A stretch of 64,000 bases of DNA from Vandiemenella viatica. Its lineage: Eukaryota; Arthropoda; Insecta; Orthoptera; Morabidae. The notes beneath the pieces are model-generated. The model ran no database searches. It had not been told where the DNA came from and was given only the letters and a program-made list of their open reading frames with translations. Below, piece after piece: positions 35,700-47,459 of the stretch (position 1 is the first letter of the stretch; each line of letters begins with the position of its first letter). The stretch lies in NCBI GenBank assembly GCA_031002005.1, contig CM061920.1, positions 122,192,095-122,256,094 on the forward strand, read 5' to 3'. Position numbers and translations under genes: made by a program.

Positions 35700-36370
35700 G
35701 TTATGATTTAGAATGCGCCATGTCCGAGCGCTAGTAGCTTTACAGGAGTAGTCAGTGCGTCATCAGACCTGGCGTTTCTAATGAGAATAGCACTGATAAG
35801 ACGATCAAGATACTAATTTGAGCACTCGTCATAAGATCTTAATGAAGAAATACGGAGCTGATGATTGAAAACGAAAGTTTATTAGCAGTCGTCGGTAGGG
35901 ATACAATTATTCTCCCTTGTTTATACAATAATTGTTAAGCAATGTAACAGTACACCAGCATAGATGCACTGAGGGAATCTGTCCTGCAAAGTAGATTTGA
36001 TAAACTTATGATAAGCGACCAACTAGTATGTTACATGGACAACCAGTTAACCCACTGTGTTGACCACAATCTGCTGTCGATGACTAATCTAACAATAGTA
36101 TCGATTCAGAATGAGAGTCAGTATTTTTTCCGCCCTCCACTGTTGTTATAGAGGGTACATACCTGAGAAAAATATCGGATCTGAAACGGTCATCATATTA
36201 AGTCGAAGTCCAACCTAGAGTAACCGAATTTCTGCTTTTTTTATTTCCCACGATGCTACCCGGAGCAGCTTCTAATGGTTCGGCTTGTGCCATATACTGG
36301 AGGCGCAGTGCCTTTCTGAATATATGCAGCAGATCAGAGGTAATCTTATATACACATAAAAATTGACGTG
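35700..36370. other. Intron 1 DNA, nothing recognised
   Basis: No coding, splice or repeat signal was recognised in this stretch. Confidence 0.35.
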
Positions 36371-37240
36371 TGTGTCCCTATATTACAATCTGCACCTTCC
36401 ACTACCTAGCGCATGCCACTGGTGATTGCGTGTGGTAGTAGCATGGAGTTTTCAATCGTGCACAACGTTGGCCGAATTCCGATAGTAGTGGGGGTGTGGG
36501 CGATATGGTGGTTGAAAATACTTGATGTGGTACATTTCCATATTTCTACCAAACACATGTGTGTCCCTATATTTCTTTTTGCTGCCACAACAACATAACG
36601 CAGACCACTGGTGTTTATGTGTGATAGTGGCGTTAAGTCTCCCATCGTGCACTATGGCAGTTACATGTCGGTAGATATGGGGGTGTGGGAGATATGGTGG
36701 TTAAAAGTAGTCTTCCTAGGGCATTTTTCTATTTCTACTAAAGACGTAAGTGTCCCTATATTTTGCCTTGCAGCCAGAACTACTAAGCGCATACCACTGG
36801 CGTTTGTATGTTGCAGTTGCCTAAAGTCTCCCAATGTGTAGCATGGCGGTTGCCTGTCTGTAGCTATGGGGATGTGAGAGATATGTTAGTTGAAAGTGGT
36901 TGACGAAGGGCATTTTCATATTTCGACGAAAGACTTGTGTGTCCCTATATTTCACTTTCCAGCTAGAACTACCAAGCGCAGACCACTGGTATTTCTACGT
37001 GGTATTAGCCCCAAGTCTTTCATCGTGAACTATGGTGGTTCTATGAAGAAAGCTATGGTAGTGTGGGGAATATTAAGGTTGAAAGTAGTCGACCGAGGGC
37101 ATTTTCATACTTCGACCAAAGAAATTTGTGTCTCTATATTTCACTCTGCATCCATAAAAACTCTGCACAGATCACTGGTGTTTGTGTGTGCTATTAACTT
37201 CTAGTCTCCGATAGTGCACTGAGGTGGTAGCAAGTTGGTA
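36371..37240 (+). repeat. 189-bp tandem repeat, about 4.6 units
   Basis: The landmark TGTGTCCCTATATT recurs at 36371, 36560, 36749, 36937 and 37127, intervals of 188-190 bp. Other landmarks (CATATTTCTAC, ACCACTGGTGTTT, TATGGTGGTT) recur with the same period. Units are diverged at many positions. Because 189 is 63 codons, one + strand frame stays partly open through the units (for example HFHISTKD then VPIF), but with stops. Confidence 0.85.
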
Positions 37241-37569
37241 GCTATCAATCAAAATTCTTTAAAAACATGGAGTCGTTGGCACCAGCTAGCAATTTAATAT
37301 TTCCTGATGCCTCCGCCATAAATGTTTAATAGATATCTATGAGGTAATTTGAGAAATTTCCAAAAAGTTGTGTAACAAACGTCAGTAACGTAGGTTATTT
37401 TTAAGAGCAATCATAGACTTGTAGAGTATCTTTAATGTTTTCCGCCGATATTCTAAATTTAATTTAATCTCTTATACAATGAATCCAGAGTCTGTCTTTA
37501 AACACGATAGCTCCTTTCAAACTAAATAGACATTCTTCAAATTTTGTAGAGCAAACACTATAGATTAAT

Positions 37570-37840
37570 GCAGATAAGGTTAGTAAATCAGCCACCCTTG
37601 ATCGATACTCTCTTAAATCTATGTTATTGAACATTGAAGGATGACGTCACATACCGGCCTTCGTTGGTGGACTAGCACCGGCCACAGATATTACAACAAA
37701 ATCTAGGCTTGAAGAAATGACTTGCCAGTACACTTCCATTAAGTCCGTTTTTCGTAACATTTCATTTGAAATTAAACACGTCCGTTTAGTTATACACATG
37801 TGGTAAATATTTACGACTGAAATATCATGGAACAACATTG
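37570..37840. repeat. Dispersed repeat, copy 1
   Basis: It shares an ordered set of segments (TGACGTCAC, CAACAAAATC, TTTTCGTA(A/G)CATTTCATTT, AAATTAAA(C/T)ACGTCC) with 40540-40815 in the same orientation, at roughly 70% similarity by eye. The family was not recognised. Confidence 0.55.
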
Positions 37841-38271
37841 TACCTTAAGATTGTCATTTTTCAATCACTACTGTCAAGCTGGTCGGCCATCTTATGGCAT
37901 TTGCATTGGCGATCAGACCTGAGGTTGAGGCTATTAAAAGTAATAAAAAAGTGGGGGATTTATTTACTACCTGAATTTAATGTGAATATTTATATTTTAA
38001 TTTTCCGTGTATCACCTTAACCTAGCACGATATTTCACCTTCAAAACGGGAACTATTCTTGACCTTGATCATTATTAAATATAGTCACACACTTACACCG
38101 TTTGAAGTATTTTAAACACGTGCCCATACGAAAAAAATCGAATAAAAAAATAAATAAAGCGATCAGGGGCTTTCATTCGCTTACGTAATGAGCCCGGTGT
38201 CTGTCTTTATGCACCATAACTCTCTTTCTTCTTCTTCCATCGTTATGACCAACTGAGGAGCGCGAATGAAC
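37841..38271. other. Intron 1 DNA between repeats
   Basis: AT-rich sequence with no recognised feature. Confidence 0.35.
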
Positions 38272-40460
38272 TTATTTAGCAGATGTGTTTTTCCTCTGAT
38301 TCCAAAATCTCTTCAACCTCTCGCTAAGCTCTTTCCTACGTTCTTCTATCCAGGTGTTCCTTCTTCTGATATACTGGTTGTTACCATATTGGTGTTTATT
38401 GATCATGTCACTAAATCGGCATCTCTCCTGTATGATATCATCTGAGATTTCAATTTCATGGAGATCCTTTTCGATCTCAATTAGCCAATTGTTTTTGATT
38501 TTCATTGAAATGGCCAGGTTGAGAATGCTTTTGGTTAGTCTATTGTTATTCATTCTGAAAATATGGCCTTAGAATTTAATTAGTATTTTCCTGAATGTGT
38601 CTGAATTTTTTTTTCCGAATGCTCATAGTTCCTGTGATTTCCTTTGGATCCAGATTCTTCCGGTACAAACTGGGTCAAAGATTTTTCTTAATATTTTCAT
38701 TTCTTGCTTTTCAATATCGTTAATCAGTGATCTGCCCCAAATAATCAAAGTTTCCAATGCGTATAATGCCTCCGGTTTGATTACAGCGTTATAGTGTCTT
38801 AACTTGGCATTTTGGGATATTTGTTGCATATTTTCCAGGTGATTCTATAGGCTTTTGATAATTTAGATATTCTCTCCTTGTTTGCTTCACGATTTAGTCC
38901 TGCAAGTTGAATAGATATCCGAATTCAGTTACTTGATAGATATTGCCAAATTCCGTTTTCATGGGTTCTCCATCTTGGTACCGCGAATATCCTTCCATGT
39001 AGAGGGTTATAGCATATGAGATTTGGAGACTCCATTTAGCTAAATTTCATGGAGTTTTCAAGGTCGTAGGTTGCCTCTTGCGTGTAGTTGAAGAGAACTG
39101 CTAGATCATCTGCAAAGGCCAAATAGCGCAGGTGAAGCTTATTTCTAAGTGGCCTGCCAATAGTTATTCCTTTTTCTTCTTTTTCCCAGGCTTTGATTAC
39201 TTTTTCCAGAACAAGATTGAACATAAGGACTGATAGTCCATCTCCTTTTCTAACTCCTGATATCTCACATAAGAACCTGACTTTTAAGCTGGTATCCGTT
39301 AATGTCTGTTTAATTAATTCTCTTTTTTTTTTCCTGTCTACTTTGTATTCTTCTAATATTGAAAAAGCGTTTGTCTGTCAATATAATTATAAGCTCTGTT
39401 GAAGTCTACACAGGTAATTACTGTATGTCTGTTTTTACGGATTTGTAAGATGGTTTTGAGATTTAGAATTTGTTCTGCAAATTCCCTTCCTTTTCTAAAT
39501 CCTGCCTGATACCCGACAAAACATGATCTATTTCTGTATCAAGTCCCATGAGAAATGCCTTGGATAGAATTTTGTAAAGAATTGGTAACAAGGAAATTCC
39601 TCTGCAGTTATTAATCAATGTCGGTTTTATCCCCTTTCTTGTGAAGTGGATTAATTAGTAAGCATTTTCAGTGTTCAGGGATTTTTTCCGTGATCCAGAT
39701 ACCTTCAATAATTATACGAATTTTATGAGAAAAACTCGTACCATATTTCAGTAATTATAACTTCTTCCCCTGTTATTTTTAGATCCACGGATTATTTGTT
39801 GGATTTCTTCTAAAGTGGGAGGTTCTGAATCCGGATTTTTCAAGAGATTCGGTGCCTGGTAATTTGACAATTCTTCTTTGAATTTTCTGTAGGAGTTTAT
39901 TGTGTTGTTTCTCTTAAACTCTTGATAAATTTCTGTCAGTTTATTTGTATCATCAGTATGTTTCTCTAATCTAATGGTTTTCGAAGTTTGTTTCTGCATA
40001 TTAATGAATGCCTGACTACTTTTTATGGTTTTATGGGAATTCCAGTTTCACCAGGCTTTAATTTTAAATTCTATGGATTTGTCACAGGTTTAGTTCCACA
40101 ACCTATGTTTGCGTTTTCTCGGAGGCGAGCCTATGCTTTGCACAGCTTTGAAGAGAGTGTCTTTAAGTTCTGGTCGGTTAGTAGGATGTTGGCTGAACAT
40201 ATTGAAAAGAAAAGTTTCAGATTTTTGTTCCAAAAATTCTTGGTTGATTCGCGCCTTTTGTCGTATTCCGGGTTTTAATCTGTTTGGTTGGAACTTTAAT
40301 TAGAGACAATTATGACCAGAGTAAATTAAACCTTTTTTGACCTTAACATTCATAATTTCCTTTAGGTTTTTCTTGGTAATGGCTACATGGTCTAGTTGAA
40401 ATTCTTCTAAATAAAAGTCTGGGGATCTCCATATTTTTTACTTGTGTGGAAGTGCCAGAA
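38272..40460 (-). mobile_element. Decayed LINE with endonuclease and RT remnants
   Basis: The minus strand reads in order: an endonuclease-end-like segment with QLDHVAI (about 40410), the RT motif NNCRGISLLPILYKILSKAF (about 39630-39560), VDFNRAYNYIDRQTLF (motif A, about 39405-39355), RKGDGLSVLMFNLVLEKVI (motif B, about 39255-39200), YLAFADDL (motif C; the A-F-A-D-D codons are at 39105-39119), and a C-terminal segment ending about 38272. This is the order of a non-LTR retrotransposon pol. Frameshifts and stops break it into at least five pieces. The clade (RTE-like or similar) is uncertain. It is an inactive relic in intron 1 of gene B. Confidence 0.82.
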
Positions 40461-40539
40461 AATGAGTTGACATTAATTATAAAAATGGCTCTTTAAAATA
40501 AAGTCATTATTCAAATTTTTCAGAAGGAACCCTTTGGGT

Positions 40540-40815
40540 AAAAAACATTATAAGGCAGCATGAGCTGATCAAGGGACCTTTGATCCTTTTCTAAATCTAT
40601 ATTATGATAGACGCTGACTTCACCGAACGCTGACGTCACGCACCCTGCCCAAGAATGCAGACTAACAGCGGCCAGAAATGTTCAACAAAATCGGGATTAT
40701 GAGGAAGTGTATAGCCAGAATACTTTAATTAACTTTGCTTTTCGTAGCATTTCATTTTAAATTAAATACGTCCATTAAAACATTGCGGCTGAAAATACGT
40801 GGAAGAATAGCGCAG
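40540..40815. repeat. Dispersed repeat, copy 2
   Basis: This is the partner of 37570-37840. The two copies flank the LINE relic at distances of about 430 and 80 bp. Confidence 0.55.
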
Positions 40816-42700
40816 CTCAGGGGTCCCCCAAGCTGCTCGTGCTCTACTAGAGCTACTCCTTAGTTCAGGTTTACGCCCGCAAGGCATGTCAAAAAAGAAG
40901 CCAAAATAAACTGGTGCCAGAAACTTTTAGGCAAACACAAAGTAATACCACAGTCATCGACAACTGTAGTAAATAATATGTTTTGTCTCTAAACGAAATT
41001 TATTAACAAATCATACAAAACAGACTGCGCGAGAAGCACAGCTTGAGCTACCGACGTAACATTACAGATTAACACACGCATTCGTCTGTCTGTCACCATT
41101 CGATAAGTTCTCAAAATTTCGTAGCTAAACTATTATTCATACCGAAAAAAATATCTTGTATCCTTCCTACAGACACAAAGTATTTTCTTGTCAAATTCCA
41201 TCAATATCGCTTCAGCCATTTAGTCGTAAAAACGTAACAAAGAGACGGTGACTTACTTCCGAATTTATAATATTATTAGTGTAGATCACACACACATTGA
41301 CTGTGAGAGGAACAACGCCTGAGGTATCAATATAGCGTACAAAAAGTTTACACCTACAGCACTGCCAGACCACCTACGATTTGCCACGCACTGCGCCCCT
41401 AAATTTGTGATATCTACAGTTTAACATGTAATCCGAACAACTGACCATCCAGGCGAGTCTCATACGATCAAAAAAAAAAATCTTAAAAATCTTTGCTTCC
41501 ACCGCGATTTGAGCCAAACATCAGTAGGCAACCACTGAGCTACCAGACCGCTATGTGATAAGGTATTACAGAGACTTATACAGCGGCAGGCATATGAAAG
41601 GATTATCGAACCTCTAATAAACGCTGATTAACAAAATAATTCTCGCACCACCTGAATGAAGGGGACACTAATACGGTGATAACAGCATGAAGCAAAATTA
41701 GCCGTTTCCAAACAGATTTAATACTCCGTTAGACCACCCCTTGCGTGTATACATCCGGCGGCACGGTCTGGCATTAATGAAAGAGGTGGTTACTGTTATC
41801 TTGTGGCAGATCATCCATAGATAGGTTGATAACCGATGTCTGGAAATGTGGCAAGGTTCCCAAAGAACGAATGCAGTCCTGTGCAGTACATGGGTGGGAA
41901 CTGATGGAAAATGGTACGCTGGAGTCGCGTGATAGATGAAATTAAATGAGTTGTAAGATCTCCTGAGCTTATAGTTGTGTTAACAGTGTTTCCGTAATTA
42001 CTACCAATGTAGACCGAGATTCATAGTAAACTGCTCCCCATCATGCATAGTTGATTATCCAGATCCATACTACTTGTCACTAATTACAACAATTTGCCAT
42101 TTCATAACCATACATTCCACCCTCTCGCGACAAGACTACAAACAGATACAGTATCTAGAATGCATCGTCTAAGCAAGTCGCCATGAAATAAAATTGTGGA
42201 AATAGGGACCTTCAGTGATGCAGGGGAACGTTACTAAATAGTAGACAGAAACATTAATTATTCCGCGCCGCGAGATGATACATGATTGTTCCTTCCGGAA
42301 GTCTTCCTCGGATTCACGAGGTCCTGCCATCGTGTATGTGCCCATTGTGTTCCCATTCCTTCCAATACCGTAGCACATCATTATGAGAGCGGTGCAGATG
42401 AAGACCAATTTAACGAAATAAACACCTGTTCTCTCGAAATCCAATTGCCACTGTGTCAAGCTCTACAAGTTCTGTACATTTTTGTCAAACGTGTCGGCGA
42501 TTACACTTCTTATGGATTCATTCTGCAGATGTTCACGTTACCAGTATTACAATACCCCTGTCGTCAGTTGTATTCATCTATTACATCAAAACTATAATCA
42601 GTTGAAATATTATTCCAACAACACAGCTGTGCGGTTAGCATTCTGGAAAGAATAAAAACATAGAAACATGTGCTGACTGAACTATTTGTTGTTGTTATTG
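40816..42700. other. Intron 1 DNA, mostly unassigned
   Basis: Apart from the SINE head at 41468-41560 and T/G-rich sequence before exon 2, I recognise nothing. Short ORFs at 42169-42597 on both strands have no visible domain. Confidence 0.35.
41468..41560 (-). repeat. tRNA-like SINE head
   Basis: The minus strand reads GGTCTGGTAGCTCAGTGGTT (A box) followed by GGCTCAAATCGCGG (B-box-like) and then an A/T-rich tail. It is a tRNA-derived SINE head or pseudo-tRNA. A very similar A-box segment occurs on the + strand near the right end of the window. Confidence 0.6.
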
Positions 42701-42715
42701 TTGTTGTTGTTTCAG

Positions 42716-42850
42716 GCCCAGTACGTGGAAGTGAGTGTGGAGCAGGGAGTGCTGAGGGGGGAGACGGCGACCACGGTGTACGGCGTCAACTACACGCGCT
42801 TCCTGGGGGTGCCGTACGCCGAACCACCGCTGGGAGACCTCAGGTTCCAG
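42716..42850 (+). CDS. Carboxylesterase gene B, exon 2
   Basis: These 45 codons (phase 0 in, phase 0 out) follow TTGTTTCAG and end CAG|GTGAGG. They encode the mature N terminus. The protein reads V-E-V-S-V-E-Q-G-V-L-R-G, then YTRFLGVPYAEPPLGDLRFQ. The block F-x-G-(V/I)-PYAEPP-x-G-x-LRF is the hallmark first conserved region of type-B carboxylesterases. It matches the usual position of the first internal exon of insect esterase genes. The exon is GC-rich compared with its AT-rich introns, as expected for retained coding sequence. Confidence 0.9.
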
Positions 42851-43319
42851 GTGAGGAGCAACGACACAGTAAATCTGTACCATCGCTGGTCTTAAATACA
42901 TGACGTAAAATACACATATAAAGAGAAAAGTATTAAAATGTATGCTGAAATAATGAATAAATTACTGAATAGTGTTCTCATCAGACTGATATTATGCATT
43001 ATCACTATTATTACTAACCATGATATAGCTTATGTCTCGATGCCAATTTTGTTAACACATGCGAATTTTTACTTTGATTTTGTGATCCATTAAGGTAAAC
43101 CTTTCGGTACCTACACCAATACTTTGTGTCTCTACCTCTACTACAAAAATACTTTCCCTCACCTCTGTGCCAGAAATCAAATGCTAAGTTGTATCCTTCC
43201 TTCCACATAGTACTCTTAAGTATTAGCAGTAGTAGATAGTCGGGCTTTCTATCACGATCAAATGTACCGTCGCCACCCGTCCAGCCCCCCTCCCCCACCT
43301 CCTGCAGCCCTTTACCTTA

Positions 43320-43610
43320 AAACTTAATTAAAATTTCTGTCAGAGGGAAAATAAACGACCCTAAAAAGATTGTTTCACCTCCCTGGTGGCTTTTTAATTA
43401 AAATTTCTGACAGAAGGAAAATAAACGGCCTTTTACCTGTCAGCCGGCCTATTACCTGCGGGAAGTAATGGCTGGCTACATGCGAAAATTGCTTCACCTC
43501 TCTGGCGGCTTTTTAATTTAAATTTCTGGCAGAGGAAAAATAAACGGCCCTGAGAAGATTGGTTTACACCCCGCGGCCTTTTTAATCAAAATTCAGGACC
43601 GGAGGTCACT
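43320..43610. repeat. Irregular tandem repeat, three to four units
   Basis: The segment TTTTTAATTAAAATTTCTG(A/G)CAGAGG-AAAATAAACGGCC recurs at about 43323, 43394 and 43512, and in part near 43582, with CACCTC(C/T)CTGG(T/C)GGC between copies. Unit lengths vary (about 70-118 bp). Confidence 0.7.
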
Positions 43611-43668
43611 GGGGCCTTCCTCCCTCCACCGAAGCCAGGTGTAGGCCTCTAACAGCAGGATAAAAGGA

Positions 43669-43905
43669 AAGTATTGATTAATCACAGTTTTGTACTAAAA
43701 TGCAGTCTAATATTCACAATTTCCTCCACTTTTCTATAAAATGATCTTAAAATAGTAATTATTCGCATTTTCATCGATTTTGTCAAAAGTATTGATTAAT
43801 CACTATTTTGTACTGAAATTCAGTCTCGTATTTTTTCCTCCGTTTTTCTATACAGTGGTCTTAAAATAATAATTATTCGCAAATTCATAGTAACTATTGA
43901 AATAA
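43669..43905. repeat. Tandem duplication, ~120 bp, 2 units
   Basis: AAGTATTGATTAATCAC...TTTTGTACT recurs with a shift of about 120 bp, followed in both by CAGTCT, CCTCC, TTTTCTATA and CTTAAAATA(G/A)TAATTATTCGCA. The two units are diverged by substitutions and a small indel. Confidence 0.75.
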
Positions 43906-43914
43906 TTAGCATAT

Positions 43915-44070
43915 TTTCGCAAAGTGTGGTCAATGGTTCAAATCCCCGTTGGTTTAATAAAGCTGGAAGGTATTCTGCAAGTTGAAGAAGGGAAATTGTG
44001 AAACCTGTAGCCGCCACATTCAGGCCTACTCTTCCGAAAGATACCAAAAGGGTTAACGTCCCCATCAAAG
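43915..44070. repeat. SINE-like repeat (family C), partial
   Basis: It contains GGTTCAAATCCCCG (box-B-like), and its right part CTCTTCCGAAAGATACCAAA then GTTAACGTCCCC is related to 35440-35695. Orientation and ends are not certain. Confidence 0.45.
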
Positions 44071-44346
44071 GTAGGTTACTAGAATTCGATCAATTTAGTT
44101 TTCCGTGATAAGTGAATAATAACATCCTAGATAGTTTACTAGACTTTGGTGAGTTTTAGATTTGCATGATACGTGAACATATAACAGTAACAATTACTCG
44201 TATGGCTTTATTATTCTGGATACCCCAGATAGACAGAGTATAGATTTTCTATTATTGTAGAGTTTGCTATGAAATCCCAAATAGCGACTATGAATAATAA
44301 AAGCGTCTTTCGAATTCAGCGAAAATATGCAATATAATAAAAACCA

Positions 44347-45025
44347 AAAGCACAAAAAGGGAACACTGTTGTTTTACTGAACAAGGAACAAGATATGAAG
44401 AAAACCAAAGAATTCATACAAACAAACAAGATTACTCAGTTTAAATCAGATCCTACAAGCAAATTCCAAACATGACTAAAGAAAATACTTAAAAACATCA
44501 AATTCATTCTCACTGATAATCAAAAACAACATATTACACAAAGTAATCCAACTGCACCCACACTCAGGAGTCAGCCAAAACTCCACAAGCCAAATATTCC
44601 AGTTCGAGCAATAGTCAATTTCAAAAAAGCTCCAACATATTACTTGGCTAAACATGCCAACAGATACCTCATGCAACATTACGTACTAAATGAAAACCGA
44701 AGCATACAGAATACAACACAGCTCATTGAAAACATAAAAGACATACACATCCCCGACACTGCAACTCTGGTATCATTTGACATTCAGAACATGTATACAA
44801 ACATCCCCACAGCCCAAACAATTAAACTAATACACAAGAACTTACAAACATATAGCACAGTACCAAACACACACATTAATGAATTAATAAGCATACTAGG
44901 ACTGATAATAACACAGAATTACTTCAACTTCAACAACAATTACTAGTTATAGCAAGAGGGACTCCCTATTGGATCACCAATATCAGGAACACTAGGCGAT
45001 ATCTTCATCAACTTCATTGAAGGGG
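44347..45025 (+). mobile_element. Penelope-like element, reverse-transcriptase fragment
   Basis: The + strand reads KAQKGNTVVLLNKEQDMKKT (Penelope-type K-x-DKGN-x-VV block), then LHKPNIPVRAIVN, YYLAKHANRYL, LVSFDIQNMYTNIP (RT motif with the FD-x-x-x-x-(F/Y)TNIP signature) and, after a stop, GLPIGSPISG (G-x-x-MGS-x-(L/I)S). This order and wording are characteristic of Penelope-like RTs rather than LINEs. Stops interrupt the frame near 44475 and 44945. The YADD-containing region and the GIY-YIG endonuclease are missing, because the fragment is cut off by a SINE at 45035. It is an inactive relic in intron 2 of gene B. Confidence 0.82.
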
Positions 45026-45034
45026 AAATATTCA

Positions 45035-45235
45035 CTGTCGAGGCCATTAGAGGCAGGATGGGACTGGAGACTTTGAACGAGAAGGAATTCGGCCATGGCC
45101 TTTTGAAGGAAGCATCCCGGCATTCACCTGGAGTGATTTCAGGAAACCTAAATCTAGATGCACGGATTGAGATTCGAACCCGCGTCCTCCCGAATGCAAG
45201 GCCAGTACGTTAACCGTTCACCCACTACTCTCGGT
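45035..45235 (-). repeat. tRNA-derived SINE (family A), copy 3
   Basis: It shares GGAATTCGGCCATGGCCTTT and GGCATTCACCTGGAGTGATT with the other copies. The box B complement (GAGATTCGAACC) is near 45170-45181 and the A-box end near 45215-45230. It is joined directly to the Penelope-like fragment, probably as an insertion into it. Confidence 0.78.
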
Positions 45236-45393
45236 GTAGTATGAAAAATATAAATCATAGTATGCTCGATTATACATACGTGTTTAACTGTGGAAATATT
45301 TGTATTCTCATTTACTTTTGTTGGTTCATGAAGCTTAGATCCTGAGTTATTTTAATGTAAAACATAACGGTGAGTTCGGGAAGTTGTGAGATC

Positions 45394-45840
45394 ATGAATG
45401 AATCGAATTCAGAGGAAATGCATCAGCGTACTATGGCGGAAACTGAGACGATTGCAAATATTGATTTAGCTTCTGATCCGGGATACAACTCGCAGTCCAC
45501 CACAAACCTAAGTGGGACAGAAATGGACAATTTTCTAAATGTCTCTGAAGGTGTCACAGAAAATGTTTCGACTCCAAATAACACGCTGAATGACACACAC
45601 CTAAAAGAAAACGCCGATGCAGTTGCAGAACAAAACACGACACAGTTGGGCGATATCATGGCCATTCTAGTAAAAATGAATTCACTGTTTCAAAATTCAC
45701 AAATTTTTCATCGGTGCTACTGTATGAGTCTGTTCCAAAAGTCTAAAATGATCTCGTGTACAACCCCCAAAGGGAACATAGTGAACAACGCGATATTGAT
45801 AGTTCTTATCCCAACACAAGGCGGTACAGAGCACAGTTAG
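45394..45840 (+). CDS. Unidentified 148-codon ORF, possible gag-like fragment
   Basis: The ATG at 45394 opens 148 codons. The first ~105 residues are acidic and Ser/Thr/Asn-rich (SNSEEMHQRTMAETETIANI) and end in a short amphipathic stretch (LGDIMAILVKMNSLFQNSQ). The rest looks out of register. This composition resembles the N terminus of gag proteins of insect retrotransposons, but no zinc knuckle or capsid motif is present. It lies in intron 2 between SINEs. A chance or relic ORF is as likely as a gene. Confidence 0.3.
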   Translation: MNESNSEEMHQRTMAETETIANIDLASDPGYNSQSTTNLSGTEMDNFLNVSEGVTENVSTPNNTLNDTHLKENADAVAEQNTTQLGDIMAILVKMNSLFQNSQIFHRCYCMSLFQKSKMISCTTPKGNIVNNAILIVLIPTQGGTEHS

Positions 45841-46205
45841 TGGGAAAATAGAAGAATGAATACTTCCTGCAGATACAGCGGTTACAGATGCATATTGTCG
45901 GGGATTGACAAATATCTAACGTTTTCATGAACTGCGCCACTCAAGAACGAGATAGGAAAGTCGTGACTATCTTTAGGACTTACAGAAAATTTACAACTCT
46001 TACATATACACACCAACGTCAAGTATCACAACTATAGTGTAAGAATCGTAGTATGAAAGTATGAATCATAGTGTGCTCGATTATACATACATACTTATAC
46101 ACCAATTTCAGTTGGAATCATGTACTGATTGCATAATGTAACGCTATATTTCCAGACATATACTACATGGAGAGTTTCAGCCTTCCAGAGTTATTTTTTT
46201 ATATG

Positions 46206-46310
46206 CCAATCTAAATATCGAGCTTGGTGGCAGAGTTTTTAACATTGGCACTGTCATGCGGAGGTGAAGGGCTCGATTCCAGGTCCCTTTGTTCATTTGA
46301 ATCTGTTGTT
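46206..46310 (+). repeat. tRNA-like SINE head
   Basis: CTTGGTGGCAGAGTTTTTAA (A-box-like) is followed by GGGCTCGATTCCAGG (B-box-like), about 50 bp apart, as in a tRNA-derived SINE. Confidence 0.5.
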
Positions 46311-46499
46311 GTAATATTTAGACACAAACATTCGTTTTCAACTGTGAAAATCACGTTTAGTGGTGTTTATTCCGGTCGGAAGGGATGAGTTTCTATTCAT
46401 AGCCATTTGATACAATTTTTCTTGTATTTTTGGCCAGGAGTCCTCGAATTGTTATTCATATTCAAAAGAAACAGTTTCGATTTGTAGTGCGCTCCGTCT

Positions 46500-46730
46500 A
46501 CATAAGCACAGGATTTCACACGTTTACACCCACCATCACCACCAACACAACCACTTCCCCCACAGCATGTGTCGTTGACAGATTGATGGATTGTGGAGCA
46601 GGTGGTCCCCCCATACAACAGGCTTACCCCTACCACCACCACCTCCACCACAGCACATGTCCTTCAAGGGACAGGACTGAACAGGTTTACCCCCACCACC
46701 ACTAGACCCTACTTAACGCCCAGCCCACCT
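46500..46730. repeat. CCACCA/CACCAC low-complexity region
   Basis: Pro/Thr/His-rich frames on the + strand and Gly/Val frames on the minus strand arise from (CCACCA)-type simple sequence. Two related segments (ACAGGCTTACCCCTACCACC and ACAGGTTTACCCCCACCACC) suggest a small tandem duplication. Not coding. Confidence 0.65.
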
Positions 46731-46869
46731 TCTAGCGTCAGTGTTCAGAGATGGCCCGCCCGATACTATTGTTCTCGTCGGTGTGTCAGCTAAACGCTGG
46801 TGATTCAAAGCGTTTGACGATAGGTTTATCGTCCAAGCATGAATTTGAGCCAGTAGTGGGGCTGAAAAA

Positions 46870-47343
46870 GTGGGGCGCAGTACCAAAGTTATATTAACGT
46901 ATGAAGAATGGAGAGTGCCGACTGAAGTATTGGATGTAGTGTCCGATTTGTTCAACAAAGACAGCTCCCACACAGACGTTCCGCTTGGCGAACACTCCGT
47001 CTTAATCCGAATAGTGGTTTGGATAAAAACTGTAATTGTTTATAGCAATTCCTATCCTGCCAACTGTTTGTTCTTCAGAGAATTGACATGGCAAAACCTC
47101 TTTGACGTGCAGCCTGCACTGACTAGAGCCTTGACCATCAAGAAGACGTGGTGCCCTCAAGTTGCAAGATATTATAAGGAGTTTGTGAACATTTTAGCCA
47201 ATAAAGTGCTATGTAACTATAGGATGGCTAAGGTCCAAAAACTGAAAAGTGTGCATATTAATAATGTTTATTTGACTCAACTGACATACAGCCTCATATC
47301 ATCATTGGACTATACACTGCTTAGACTTGAAATTATTGCATAA
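46870..47343 (+). other. Open reading frame without a start codon, unidentified
   Basis: About 157 codons are open with no early ATG, so a single-exon gene starting here is unlikely. It includes FNKDSSHTDVPLGEHSVLI and RELTWQNLFDVQPALTRAL. The frame ends in TAA at 47341 and an AATAAA lies near 47446. It could be a remnant exon or retrocopy inside intron 2. I do not recognise the protein. Confidence 0.25.
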
Positions 47344-47459
47344 ACCAATTTACTAGTATTGGATGATGTTAATAACATAGTTAATAAGAATTATTATCCT
47401 GGATATGATGTTTGTGGTACTACATGCATGTGAAAAGTATAAATGAATAAAAAATACAT

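Noticed and set aside
46430..46793. Thr/Pro/His-rich ORFs
   Set aside because: They follow from CCACCA simple sequence and have no other support.
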